From an uncultured Collinsella sp. (GTDB lineage: Bacteria > Actinomycetota > Coriobacteriia > Coriobacteriales > Coriobacteriaceae), in NCBI GenBank assembly GCA_900540945.1, contig UQHQ01000001.1, forward strand, positions 1-64,000: 64,000 bases of DNA, in the 5' to 3' direction. The notes beneath the pieces are model-generated. The model had not been told where the DNA came from. It worked only from the letters and a program-made list of their open reading frames with translations, and ran no database searches. This document shows positions 9,398-18,143 of this stretch, piece by piece; positions within the stretch are counted from its first letter, which is position 1; every line of letters begins with the position of its first letter. Both the position numbers and the translations under genes were made by a program.

Positions 9398-10414
9398 ATG
9401 AGTCGTCAAGAAATGTTTTTTAATCCGGTGATGGAAGAGGTCAATGGCGTAAATAAAATGGTGATGCCTTACGTGGAAGATGCGGAGCGAACGGCTAACC
9501 CATATCAGTTTGACCTGGACCAGAACGGCGTGCCTCTTTTTACGGATAAAAACATTGCCTTTGTCAACGGCATGGTTGAGAACGACTCGAATTACAACCA
9601 GACGGACAAAGATGAACTTTGCAAAATATTCGAAGGCATGTTTGTTGGCAACGCGGATCATCGAATGGCGTGTATAGGAAGAGCAGTTTACGAAATCGAC
9701 AATGAAAACTCGACCCGTTTAACTGCTGTTGGCCTGCATAAAATCGACGACCTTATGAAAAAGCTAAATCTGAAACCGGTTGAGATGACAGAGCCCGATG
9801 ATGATGAAGAGAAAAAGACGATTGATAACGGTGAAAAGAAAAAGACAATAACTGGTGGTGTACTTTTTACGTCTCAGATTATTGCCGGCATTGAGAATCT
9901 CAAGGAGCGATTAAGCGTAGGCGACGATCGGCTTGTCTTCGAAATTTCGCATGCCTCGACAACCTACCTGAATGAGGCTCATGTGGCAGATGCTAACAAG
10001 ATTAATTTCTCGTTTGCCACAAAGTTTTGCCATTGGACTTGTCAGTATTTGGAGTTGGGCGATAAGTATTGCATTTACGATAATGTCGTCGCCAGTGTTC
10101 TCCCATATTTTGTGGATAACTATGCGAGCGGGGAGCTGGCTAGCTGGGACTGTTGCAGGATGAAAAAGATTAAGCGGGGCAAGGGCGGGCAAGAACTCGT
10201 AAGCACAATCGAGAATTACAAAAAAGATGATGATGGATATACCAAATATAGGAACTTGTACGATGCTGTTCTTGAGGGTATCAATAAATGGCGCTCTGAA
10301 AACAATCAGAATGGCGAAATTGGCTACCGTGAAGTTGACCGGTTAATTTGGTATTACTTCAAGGGTGCAAGCGGCAAGCGTGTAAAGCAGGCTTTGGCTT
10401 CAATCGATTATTAG
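9398..10414 (+). CDS. uncharacterised protein, possibly OGG-like (helix-hairpin-helix glycosylase-like)
   Basis: A 338-residue soluble protein that I do not firmly recognise. Its middle has FSFATKFCHWT followed by KYCIYDNVVASVLPYF and, near the end, EVDRLIWYYFKG. A similar 'SKY...PIYD...' arrangement occurs in a group annotated as OGG-like proteins, some of them near defence genes; that match is from memory and weak. A charged stretch (DDDEEKKTIDNGEKKKT) separates an N-terminal region from this part. GGAAGGAG precedes the ATG at 9398. The gene is visibly richer in A and T than its neighbours, which suggests acquisition. A strong terminator follows. Confidence 0.4.
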   Translation: MSRQEMFFNPVMEEVNGVNKMVMPYVEDAERTANPYQFDLDQNGVPLFTDKNIAFVNGMVENDSNYNQTDKDELCKIFEGMFVGNADHRMACIGRAVYEIDNENSTRLTAVGLHKIDDLMKKLNLKPVEMTEPDDDEEKKTIDNGEKKKTITGGVLFTSQIIAGIENLKERLSVGDDRLVFEISHASTTYLNEAHVADANKINFSFATKFCHWTCQYLELGDKYCIYDNVVASVLPYFVDNYASGELASWDCCRMKKIKRGKGGQELVSTIENYKKDDDGYTKYRNLYDAVLEGINKWRSENNQNGEIGYREVDRLIWYYFKGASGKRVKQALASIDY

Positions 10415-10437
10415 GGGTGCTAGCAAATATTGCATGA

Positions 10438-10473
10438 AATAGCCCTCGTCCCACCTTTTGGGCGAGGGCTATT
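10438..10473 (+). terminator. rho-independent-type hairpin after the orphan gene
   Basis: AATAGCCCTCG (10438-10448) pairs perfectly with CGAGGGCTATT (10463-10473), with CCCACCTTTTGGG between. It ends the gene at 9398-10414 by position. The following run is short (TATTTGC). Confidence 0.7.
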
Positions 10474-10558
10474 TGCTCGTTTGGATATCGAGGCTATTTT
10501 CTGGCAGAATGCCTCGAAGGTTCTGGCCTGAGGTGCGGATGACCTTGGTATGCCTCCC

Positions 10559-10580
10559 CCCGAGCCGCGCGTGGCTCGGG
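10559..10580. repeat. GC-rich hairpin in the gap before the paralogue cluster
   Basis: CCCGAGCC and GGCTCGGG form a perfect 8-bp stem around a 6-base loop. It lies beyond the 3' end of the last minus-strand paralogue gene, too far and with no T-run on either side to be a clear terminator. The surrounding gap (10474-10672) shows no gene. Confidence 0.4.
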
Positions 10581-10672
10581 CCTCCATCGGTGGGGTACTG
10601 CGAATGCTGCGTTGCCGGAAGAGCTGGTGTCGTCACTGTGTGCCGCCTTTGAAGCCCCGCCCAAATGATTCA

Positions 10673-11707
10673 TCATCGAGCACGATGCCGATATATATCC
10701 AGCCAAATAGGCTCCTCCTCTTTGTTGTCGGTGCACGCTTCTAGCAAGTTATCTATCCGGTCCAACCCGATCGCTTGCAAGGCCGCGTATTCTTCTGGCA
10801 AAGGTTGCGTTGCTTTCTTCGCTCTAAACACAGGTGACAGTATCAGGTTCGTGTGTGCCCATCCGGCAAAGCAGCTGCCGTAGGGGATAGAGCCACATCT
10901 GATCTGCCCATCGCCATCGGGATACAGACAGTCCAATTTCGAGTTTGCTACCAGGCAATAGCAAGGTCCTGGCGTCCATGGTCGGCAGTCGAACTCAAGA
11001 ATGTCACCCTTTTTGTACGGCGTGGGCAGGTCGACATATGCCCCCTTAAACCACGGACCAAAGATTCCACCCACAATGCAATCGAGCGCCTCGCCGCATT
11101 CGCCCTCTTCCTCCCTGCAGAGGTATTGGATTTTGCCGGAGGCGTTTGCGTAGTAGGTGTAGTCCGGCTGCAAAAAGCCATCGTAGGGATACGAACAGCT
11201 CGGGTCGTTAGCAAGGTCGAACAGCTCAATCATCCAATACGAGGCCGACAGGTCTGTCATCCCGCTCCACTTTTCTGCATATGCCTTCATTGCCGCCATC
11301 GAGTCCGCCCACGATGCCACGGGGAAGGGGCCATGCGTGATCGCAGATCCAACTTCGCTGTCGATAAAGCTAATTTCGCTGACAAGCAGCATTTTCTTGT
11401 TTCCGTCGACGGCCTTTAGCGCGTTCAAGCAGTCATCGATGTAGTCGATGCAAATCTGCCGATAGTGCCAGTAGAGGGTGTCGTCTGACGAGTTGCACCC
11501 GTCAGCAACCAGTCTGCCGAATAGCTCTCGTTTGCGGGTAATTTCAACCGGTGCTCCGCCGACAATCTGCATGTAATGGTCGCCACTCAGTAGCTGCGGA
11601 TTATGCAGCAAATGCTCTTGCAGCTCCGGAGAGTCGATCAGGTTGATTATTTCTTCGTGCACGATAGTCTCCGGGTTGCCGGTGTGGCTTCTCGTAGATT
11701 CGGACAT
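10673..11707 (-). CDS. paralogue-cluster protein, N-module type (function unknown)
   Basis: A 344-residue acidic soluble protein with no signal peptide or membrane segment. It matches the first half of the two long cluster proteins: GPFPVASW followed about 28 residues later by SASYWMIELFD, then GDILEFDCRPWTPGPCYCLV, where the long ones have GDIIKIDSRPFDHGPRFAIV. It starts IINLIDSPELQEHL, resembling the DILDFVDSQDIRGHL start of the second module, so both modules seem to share an origin. It is the last gene of the cluster, starting 8 bases after the stop of the C-module gene. I do not recognise the family and assign no function. Confidence 0.65.
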   Translation of the reverse strand: MSESTRSHTGNPETIVHEEIINLIDSPELQEHLLHNPQLLSGDHYMQIVGGAPVEITRKRELFGRLVADGCNSSDDTLYWHYRQICIDYIDDCLNALKAVDGNKKMLLVSEISFIDSEVGSAITHGPFPVASWADSMAAMKAYAEKWSGMTDLSASYWMIELFDLANDPSCSYPYDGFLQPDYTYYANASGKIQYLCREEEGECGEALDCIVGGIFGPWFKGAYVDLPTPYKKGDILEFDCRPWTPGPCYCLVANSKLDCLYPDGDGQIRCGSIPYGSCFAGWAHTNLILSPVFRAKKATQPLPEEYAALQAIGLDRIDNLLEACTDNKEEEPIWLDIYRHRAR

Positions 11708-11715
11708 GGCGGCCT

Positions 11716-12789
11716 CTACTCAAATAGCTGCGGATACTTTTCCTTGAGCGGTGCCTGATCCAGACGTAGCTCTTCCAGGTTGCGTTTTGCCTTGGACTCC
11801 ATCCTTATGGTGTCGATAAACGCGATGAGTGAGTCGACATACAGGTCGCCGCGCAGGTAGGCCTGGGCGGCGATTAAAATTCGCTGCTCGTCTTCGAGTG
11901 GTTTGCGATAGTACTCAAGATTCAGGTAAAGCGGGTCTGGCTCGCCGATGTAGAGGGGAAACGTCTCGTTGTAGGTAATCGAGCAGCCAGTGGCACGCAT
12001 GTTGCTGATATCCCCTGCATGGCGATAGTGCTCGAGGCGCTGCTGCACATGATCAAGCCATTCGTCAGAACGGTCTGCCTGCCGAAGCTCTGCCTCAAGC
12101 TTTGTCCGGTCCCACGTGGGCAGATCGAACAACGTGAACGGCTCACGGGCACTGCCTTGCGGCGTCCAGACGATATCGCCGGTGTGGAACGGCGTGGGGA
12201 TATCGACCCAGATGAACTCGAATGCGATCTCCCAATCGTTCTCAACGGGGCCGGCTGAAGGGCAATATACGGCAAGGGCCTCGCCTTTGCTGTTTACCAT
12301 GAGCCAATCTTCCCGGTGATGTTCTTCGTCGGCATCGAGCGGGCACCGGGTGATGCGTACGCGTGCCTCTGGACGGCTCGCCAGTTCATCATCACCGCGC
12401 AACGCCTCGGCACATTTCTCATAACAGCTGAATGGCGCGCCGAAGGCCCCACAAAGTTGCCCGTCGGGCACAATCTCCTCTTCATACTGATAAACGTAGC
12501 CCGTCCCACTCGCAAACGCATCGACGCACCGCTTGTTGTAATCGATTGTCCAGCGCAAAAAAGCATGGAAATCGGGGATGGCCGGCCTTCCAAGACCGGC
12601 ATGGGTTGCCTCCAGCGAACAATTGGGCATGGTTCGGGCGATCTCCTGCCAAGCTTCGCATTTCTGATCGAGCGTGGCGGTCTTCGAAAACCAAACCAGA
12701 TAGGCGGCCTCGATGGTGCTGGGCTGGAAGTCGATACTGCGCAGGTGCCCCCGAATGTCCTGGGAGTCCACAAAATCTAAGATGTCCAT
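11716..12789 (-). CDS. paralogue-cluster protein, C-module type (function unknown)
   Basis: A 357-residue soluble protein equivalent to the second half of the two long cluster proteins: an opening DILDFVDSQDIRGHL, a PDFHAFLR segment, IPTPFHTGDIVWTPQG near the middle, the ISNMRATGCSITY stretch and a closing LKEKYPQLFE, matching their LKTRYPELFD ends. The pattern IPTPFxxGDI recurs in uncharacterised proteins of other gut bacteria as far as I recall. GAGGAG lies before the ATG, inside the end of the upstream gene; the two are 2 bases apart. With the 10673 gene it makes up the same module pair as a fused protein, but split and in reversed order. Confidence 0.65.
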   Translation of the reverse strand: MDILDFVDSQDIRGHLRSIDFQPSTIEAAYLVWFSKTATLDQKCEAWQEIARTMPNCSLEATHAGLGRPAIPDFHAFLRWTIDYNKRCVDAFASGTGYVYQYEEEIVPDGQLCGAFGAPFSCYEKCAEALRGDDELASRPEARVRITRCPLDADEEHHREDWLMVNSKGEALAVYCPSAGPVENDWEIAFEFIWVDIPTPFHTGDIVWTPQGSAREPFTLFDLPTWDRTKLEAELRQADRSDEWLDHVQQRLEHYRHAGDISNMRATGCSITYNETFPLYIGEPDPLYLNLEYYRKPLEDEQRILIAAQAYLRGDLYVDSLIAFIDTIRMESKAKRNLEELRLDQAPLKEKYPQLFE

Positions 12790-12791
12790 GG

Positions 12792-14924
12792 CTAGCTCCT
12801 CTTTGTTTCGAATCGCTCCAGCGGGGTTATCGCATCATCGAACAGCTCCGGATAGCGGGTCTTGAGCCTGCCGTCTTCTCCTTCAAACCGCTCGGCTTTT
12901 TTCTTGACCAGCGCCTGCAGCTCGAAAAGACTTGATAGCGCAATAAGTGAGTCAAGACCCAGATTGCCGTCGAGATATGCCCGCACGCCGTACAGAATTC
13001 TCGCCTCCGGCTTGAGCGGGGTACGGCAGTATTCCATATCGAGAAGAAAACAACTCGGCTCTCCGATATAGACGGGGTACTCCAGGGGATATTCAATCTG
13101 ACAGCCGTAGGCGTACATGTCGCTCGTATCGCCATTTTGCCGATGGTGTCTGAGCAAGTCGTCGGCCCCTTTTTTGGCGCATTCCCTGTAGGTGGAAGGC
13201 GGAAGCTCATCCATGACCCGCTTCGTGGTCCATGTCTGCATATTGAGAAGCAGTATGGGGTCGCTAGGGTCGCCGTGCCGACAAATGATGTCGCCGGCGT
13301 GGAACGGCGTCGGGATGCCAAACCACATCAACACAAAAGCGAAAGTGGGGTCTTCGCCCTCGCGTTCTTTGTCGATGCAGTGCAGCTGGCAATCCATGAC
13401 CTTGCCATTTGCGTCGAGCATGAGCTTATCGGCGGCATAGTAGTCTTCGTTCGGATCGATTGGGCGGCGTGTTATTTCAATCGAGGTAGGACTCTCCTCC
13501 TCAAGCTCATTCCAGATTGCCTCGAAACATTTTTCGTAGCTGGTGTAGGGGCCATAATTGCACCCGTTCTCAGGGGGACTTCCCGTCTTGTCCTCAAAGA
13601 AATACATGTGCTTGCCAGGCTGTTTGAACTGGGCGATTTTCTTGCGTTCCCATCTGATGACGTCGCGAAGAAAGACATGGAAGTTGGGGATATTGAACGT
13701 GCCGTATCGCCTGTTCATCGCACAATTGGGCATGTTTTCGAGAATCTTTTGCCAGGCCTCAATCTTCTGTTGCAGCGTCTTTTCGCTCGAACGGTCGACG
13801 ATGAACGCCGCCTCGGGCGTGGTGGGCTCGTAGCCGATGTCCTTTAAGTGTTCCTTGATGTCGGGTGAGTCGAGAAACTCGAGAATGTCCGAACGTATGG
13901 CGTTGACGCCGGCGCCGGCCGATGTGCGGTATGGCTGCAGGCAGTCGTGTACGACCGATCCGTCCGACCATTGTTTGCCGTAGCTGGGATCATCGTGCAG
14001 CTTTTTCGAGAGTTCGAGCATAAAGGAGCAATCATCGGGCAAGTCGCCGATATAGCGTTCGGCGGTGTAGAGCGCAGAGGGTGTGAAGTCGTCGAGGAGG
14101 CCGTCCGTGAAATCCCTCAAGCGGAGATTGCCTTCCTCAACGCCGTAGATTTTGCTCGGATAGGCGCACCAAACCTGGCCTTTGAACGAACTATCGTAGT
14201 CGTCTTCGAGCACGATGGCGAAACGGGGGCCGTGGTCGAAGGGCCGACTATCGATCTTGATGATGTCGCCGGGGGACCAGGGAGTGTAGAAGACCTCACC
14301 ATTGGCACAGAAGTGCTTGCTATTGTTCCACGGCAAGTGATCGATGCTTTGATGCGGAGTCCGCTGATTCCGGCGGTCGCTCAAAAAGACCAAATCGCCC
14401 GTCATGGTCGCGGCGAATATCAGCGAGGCTTGAGCGCGCGGGCGGTCGTGTAAGTCTTCGGCGGTATAGAGCTTAATCTGCCAGAATGATTCGGACCAAT
14501 CTTCATCGGGGGCGTCATCGACGTATTGCTTCATAAGGGTTTGAGCGGCATCCCAAGAGGCAACGGGGAAGGGGCCATCAAAGGTGTCGTGCCCGCGCTC
14601 CTCTTCACTGTAAAACACGCCGTAGACCAGCAAGATACCACGGTCACGGTCAACGTTGTAAAGCATATCGAGTGCAGCGTCGAGTTGTTCGAGGCCGGAG
14701 TCGATCGCCTCGGCGTAATCCGATGAGACCTCTTTGCGAAGCTGCTCGAGCATGGTCCGCTTTTCGTCGAGCGTCTTGAGGGAGTCGCCGATGATTTTAC
14801 AGAGGGAGCCATCTGCCATTCCCATGTGTTTGAACATATGAGCACGCAGCTCATCGTCCTTGATGCAACTGCAAACGAGCTCCCTGCCGGCATCGGTGAT
14901 CACGGTATCTGCTTGGCTGTCCAT
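12792..14924 (-). CDS. paralogue-cluster protein, fused N- and C-modules (function unknown)
   Basis: A 710-residue soluble protein. Residues about 1-345 are the N-module (ITDAGRELVCSC start, DGPFPVASW, GDIIKIDSRPFDHGP); about 346-710 are the C-module (DILEFLDSPDIKEHL, IPNFHVFLRDVIR, IPTPFHAGDII, LKTRYPELFD). It is closely similar along its whole length to the protein at 15089-17215. I start at the ATG at 14924: GGAGA is 7 bases upstream and the resulting MDSQADT start aligns with MNNQASD of the sister protein; the longer reading from 14957 is less likely. The conserved palindrome half GTCCCATTAACGGG sits 56 bases upstream. Function unknown. Confidence 0.7.
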   Translation of the reverse strand: MDSQADTVITDAGRELVCSCIKDDELRAHMFKHMGMADGSLCKIIGDSLKTLDEKRTMLEQLRKEVSSDYAEAIDSGLEQLDAALDMLYNVDRDRGILLVYGVFYSEEERGHDTFDGPFPVASWDAAQTLMKQYVDDAPDEDWSESFWQIKLYTAEDLHDRPRAQASLIFAATMTGDLVFLSDRRNQRTPHQSIDHLPWNNSKHFCANGEVFYTPWSPGDIIKIDSRPFDHGPRFAIVLEDDYDSSFKGQVWCAYPSKIYGVEEGNLRLRDFTDGLLDDFTPSALYTAERYIGDLPDDCSFMLELSKKLHDDPSYGKQWSDGSVVHDCLQPYRTSAGAGVNAIRSDILEFLDSPDIKEHLKDIGYEPTTPEAAFIVDRSSEKTLQQKIEAWQKILENMPNCAMNRRYGTFNIPNFHVFLRDVIRWERKKIAQFKQPGKHMYFFEDKTGSPPENGCNYGPYTSYEKCFEAIWNELEEESPTSIEITRRPIDPNEDYYAADKLMLDANGKVMDCQLHCIDKEREGEDPTFAFVLMWFGIPTPFHAGDIICRHGDPSDPILLLNMQTWTTKRVMDELPPSTYRECAKKGADDLLRHHRQNGDTSDMYAYGCQIEYPLEYPVYIGEPSCFLLDMEYCRTPLKPEARILYGVRAYLDGNLGLDSLIALSSLFELQALVKKKAERFEGEDGRLKTRYPELFDDAITPLERFETKRS

Positions 14925-14979
14925 AGCAATCTCCAATTCGGTCGTTGCCATTAGCATCCGTCAGAGGTTGTGATTTGTA

Positions 14980-14997
14980 GTCCCATTAACGGGTCCC
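14980..14997. promoter_or_regulatory. conserved operator-like site upstream of the second fused paralogue
   Basis: GTCCCATTAACGGGTCCC. The core GTCCCATTAACGGG is identical to the palindrome at 17268-17289 and starts at the same distance, 56 bases, from its start codon. The rest of the two upstream regions is only partly alike, so the core looks selectively kept. Confidence 0.45.
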
Positions 14998-15088
14998 ATA
15001 TGAATCTTGCGTCAAACATACTATTGGAAACGCACTGGTACATGGATGTGCGCATACTGAATGGACAATTGGTAGTGGCGTTTCAAAA

Positions 15089-17215
15089 CTAAGCGCAACT
15101 GGCGCAGCTTCCCTCTAAGAAGGGGTCGGCCGTCGTATCGAACAGCTCCGGGTAGCGGTCCTTGAGCCAACTGTCTGCGTCCTCGAAACCGCGTGCCTTT
15201 TTCTCCGCCAGCGCCTGTAGCTCGCATGCGCTGGCCATCGCGGCGAGTGAGTCAACCGCCAGGTCGCCTTTGACATATGCCCTGACGCCGTAAAGGATTC
15301 GCTCCTCTGACTTGAGCGGCTTGCGGTAATAGTCGATGTCCAAAAGAAAGCCCTCAGGCTCCCCAATGTAGAAGGGGAAATGCAAGGCGGATGAGACTTG
15401 GCAGCCGTAGGCGTACATGTCGCTGGTGTCGCCGTCATATCGGTGCCAACGCAATAGCTTGTCGGCCTTTTGAACGAGGCGCTCTTTGTAGACGGAGGAA
15501 GCAAGCTCTTTGTCGACTCGTTCGGATCCCCAAGTTTGCAGGTCAAACAGCACCATCGGCTCGTCGGGGCGTTGGAGGTTGCAGACGATGTCTCCGGCAT
15601 GGAAGGGCGTTGGGATATCGAACCACATGTCCTCGAAATCGCTGGCGGTGCCCGCCTCGTCCCACTCACCCTCGAACCGGTAGTCGCAGGACATCACCTC
15701 GCCGTTCGCATTGAGTAAGACCATGTCGTCGGCATAGTGGTCTTCGTCTGGGTCGATGGGACGACGAGTGATCCTGATGGCTTTGGGATCGTCACCATCG
15801 AGCTCTTTCCAGATGGCATCGAAGCACTTTTGATAACTGCTGTACGGGCCGTAAAGACAGCCGCCCTGCCCGCGTCGGTCCCATGAGTAGCCCTCAAAGA
15901 AATACAGACTCTTGCCGTCCGTCCTTATAAAGTGTGCGAGCTTTCGTTGCTCCTGCCTGATGACATTGTGCAGAAAGGCATGGAAGTCCGGGATGTTGAC
16001 CGTGTCGTTTCTGCGGCTCATGGTGCAATTGGGCATATTATCGATGATCTTTTGCCATCCTTCGAGCTTTTGCTGCAGCGTCGCTTTATGCGAGCAATTG
16101 ACGATGAAAGCAGCTACGGGTGTGGTGAGCTCGTAGTTGATTCGTTGAAGATGCGCCTTAATGCCGCGCGAGTCCAAAAACTCAAAGATGTCCGGACGAA
16201 TATCCAGCTCACTTTGGCTGGTAGGCTTGCGGTGCGGCTGCAGGCAATCGTGTCCGACCGAGCCTTCGAGCCATTGCTTGCCGTAGTCGGGGTTGTCGTG
16301 CAGCTTCTGCGAAAGCTCGAGCATAAAAGCGCAGTCGTCCGGCAGCTTGCCGGTGTAGCGCTCGGCGGTGTAGAGGGCAGAGGGGATGAAGGGATCCAAG
16401 AGACTGTCGCTGTAGGTGCCGGATGAAAGCGAACCCTCCTTAACACCATGATCTCTACTGGGCCCTGCGCACCAGATTTGCCCTCGGAGCGTGTGCTCGT
16501 AATCGTTCTCGAGCACAATGGCAAAGCGAGGCCCGTGGTCGAAGGGGCGACCGTCGATTTTGAGGATGTCGCCCGGTACCCACGGCGTGTAGATAGGCTC
16601 GTTGTTCGCGCAGAACCTCCTGCTTTCGTTTCGCCAGACGCTTTCGACATGCGATTTGCGAGTGCGGTGATTGCGCAGATCGCGGAGGAATATGAGCTCG
16701 CCGTCCTTGGTGGCCGCAAACGACAGAGAGGGCTGCGCCGTTTGATGTTCGTGCAGGTCTTCCGAGGTGTAGAGATTGATCTTCCAGTACGATTCGGACC
16801 AGTCGTCGTCAGGATACTCTTCGATGTAGCGCTTCATGAGCGTTTGCGCGGCTTCCCAGGATGCGGTGGGGAAGGGGCCGTCAAGGGCGTCGGCGTCACG
16901 CTCCTCCTCGTTGTAGAACATGACGTATAGCAGGAGGATTCCACGGTCGCGCTCGACGTTGTAGAGCATATCGAGCGCGCTGTTGAGCTGGGCGAGATGG
17001 GAGTCGATATCTTCGGTCAGCTCCGGCGAAACCTCTTTGTGGAGTTGCTCGAGCATGATGCGCTTTTCGTCAAGCGTTTTCAGCGAGCCGGCGATGATTG
17101 GCGCCGGCCAGTATAAGTATTTGCGCATGTGGTCTCGCAGCTCTTGGCTTTTGATGCAGCTGAGGACGAGGTCTTTGCCGGCATCGGTGATGCCATCGCT
17201 TGCCTGATTGTTCAT
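15089..17215 (-). CDS. paralogue-cluster protein, fused N- and C-modules (function unknown)
   Basis: A 708-residue soluble, acidic protein and the first gene of the cluster in transcription order. The N-module has ITDAGKDLVLSC, DGPFPTASW, DWSESYWKINLYT and GDILKIDGRPFDHGP; the C-module has DIFEFLDSRGIKAHL, IPDFHAFLHNVIR, IPTPFHAGDIV and LKDRYPELFD. The tail continues past the family end with a cysteine pair (EGSCASCA). The ATG at 17215 follows AAGGAGG; the ORF extends to 17245 without support. A 165-base gap with its own conserved site separates it from the next gene, so that gene may also have its own promoter. No function can be assigned. Confidence 0.7.
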   Translation of the reverse strand: MNNQASDGITDAGKDLVLSCIKSQELRDHMRKYLYWPAPIIAGSLKTLDEKRIMLEQLHKEVSPELTEDIDSHLAQLNSALDMLYNVERDRGILLLYVMFYNEEERDADALDGPFPTASWEAAQTLMKRYIEEYPDDDWSESYWKINLYTSEDLHEHQTAQPSLSFAATKDGELIFLRDLRNHRTRKSHVESVWRNESRRFCANNEPIYTPWVPGDILKIDGRPFDHGPRFAIVLENDYEHTLRGQIWCAGPSRDHGVKEGSLSSGTYSDSLLDPFIPSALYTAERYTGKLPDDCAFMLELSQKLHDNPDYGKQWLEGSVGHDCLQPHRKPTSQSELDIRPDIFEFLDSRGIKAHLQRINYELTTPVAAFIVNCSHKATLQQKLEGWQKIIDNMPNCTMSRRNDTVNIPDFHAFLHNVIRQEQRKLAHFIRTDGKSLYFFEGYSWDRRGQGGCLYGPYSSYQKCFDAIWKELDGDDPKAIRITRRPIDPDEDHYADDMVLLNANGEVMSCDYRFEGEWDEAGTASDFEDMWFDIPTPFHAGDIVCNLQRPDEPMVLFDLQTWGSERVDKELASSVYKERLVQKADKLLRWHRYDGDTSDMYAYGCQVSSALHFPFYIGEPEGFLLDIDYYRKPLKSEERILYGVRAYVKGDLAVDSLAAMASACELQALAEKKARGFEDADSWLKDRYPELFDTTADPFLEGSCASCA

Positions 17216-17267
17216 GTCGGCCTCCTTATCGATTGTTACCGGCATGATGTAACGGGTGTAGCGATTG

Positions 17268-17289
17268 TTGGTCCCATTAACGGGACCAA
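17268..17289. promoter_or_regulatory. palindromic operator-like site upstream of the first fused paralogue
   Basis: TTGGTCCC and GGGACCAA form perfect 8-bp arms around ATTAAC. The core is shared with the site at 14980-14997, at the same spacing to the start codon. Probably bound by a dimeric regulator, not identified. Confidence 0.5.
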
Positions 17290-17299
17290 GCAGCGACTC

Positions 17300-17330
17300 G
17301 ATGTGACAAAGAGGCAGTCCCTGTCACATC
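17300..17330. repeat. short inverted repeat (GGGACAG-core family, variant)
   Basis: GATGTGACA (17300-17308) and TGTCACATC (17322-17330), 9-bp perfect arms, around AAGAGGCAGTCCC. The arms nearly match those of the 2743-2775 repeat; the centre is altered. It lies between the divergent paralogue cluster and the TetR gene. Confidence 0.65.
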
Positions 17331-17354
17331 CCAAATATTGCCTTTACGTGTTGA

Positions 17355-17399
17355 TGCACACGGTGTGCAATAATACTCGCACTGTGCAATAGCGCACAG
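17355..17399 (+). promoter_or_regulatory. paired palindromes, candidate TetR-type operators
   Basis: TGCACACGGTGTGCA (17355-17369) is a perfect 15-base palindrome. CTGTGC (17382-17387) and GCACAG (17394-17399) form a second. Both contain TGTGCA-like halves, and TAATAC (17371-17376), a possible -10, lies between them. The site is 22 bases before the TTG start of the TetR-type gene, so autoregulation and control of the activase is the natural reading. Confidence 0.55.
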
Positions 17400-17420
17400 G
17401 CTGAGTAACAAGGAGGACGC

Positions 17421-18131
17421 TTGTCCCAGCTCGAGAAATGCGACCGCCGGTCCCTTCGCTCGCAGCGTGCCCTTCGCCAGGCACTTGCCAGCGAGCTTGC
17501 CGAAAGCGGCGACCTTTCGCGCATTAATGTCGCGTCGCTCACCGAGCGCGCTGGCCTTACGCGCCGCACGTTCTATTCGCATTACCGCGATATCCCCGAC
17601 TTTATCAATCAAATCGAGGACGGCTTGCTGGCCGAGATCCGTGAGCGCATTGAGCTCATCACCGCAGCTCAGCTGCCCGATCTCTATCACAACATCGATG
17701 AGCTCGAGCCGGCGCCCGGTTCGGTTGAGTTGCTGCGCTACCTTGCGGCCAACCGCGATTTGATCGGATCGCTGCTGGGCCCGGGCGGCGACCAGGCTTT
17801 CATTAAAAAGATTATCGACACCGCGCGTGAGGCCGTGGTGCCTCGTGCACAGACGGGAATTTTGGGCCTGGCACTGGGCACGTTCTTTGACTACTACGTT
17901 ACCTACGTCGTGAGTGCCGAGGTCGGCCTGATTCAGCGCTGGTTTGAGCGTGGGCTCACCGAATCGCCCGAAGCCATGGCGCGCATTATGACGGTAATCG
18001 CCTTTGTACGTCCCGGTGACCTGTATGGCCAACCCATCGATATCAACGTGCCGGAATACGGCATGAAGCTATTGAATCTGCAGCTCGAGGACGCGGTCGA
18101 CACTGCCGCAACCGTCGAGTCCAACAACTAA
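17421..18131 (+). CDS. TetR/AcrR-family transcriptional regulator
   Basis: A 236-residue protein. The N-terminal helix-turn-helix reads INVASLTERAGLTRRTFYSHY at about residues 34-54, the standard TetR recognition segment; the remaining 170 residues are the ligand-binding helical domain, similar in look to TetR_C types of Firmicutes and Actinobacteria. Translation starts at TTG (17421), supported by AAGGAGG at 17410-17416. It is followed 12 bases later by the activase gene, so the regulator probably controls it together with itself through the palindromes upstream. The ligand is unknown; an acyl-CoA or related acid would be a guess from the neighbour. Confidence 0.85.
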   Translation: MSQLEKCDRRSLRSQRALRQALASELAESGDLSRINVASLTERAGLTRRTFYSHYRDIPDFINQIEDGLLAEIRERIELITAAQLPDLYHNIDELEPAPGSVELLRYLAANRDLIGSLLGPGGDQAFIKKIIDTAREAVVPRAQTGILGLALGTFFDYYVTYVVSAEVGLIQRWFERGLTESPEAMARIMTVIAFVRPGDLYGQPIDINVPEYGMKLLNLQLEDAVDTAATVESNN

Positions 18132-18143
18132 GAGGAGAGACAG

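Noticed and set aside
10474..10672. Possible degraded transposon or gene between the terminator and the paralogue cluster
   Set aside because: Only a hairpin is clear; no frame has protein-like composition and no terminal repeats pair.
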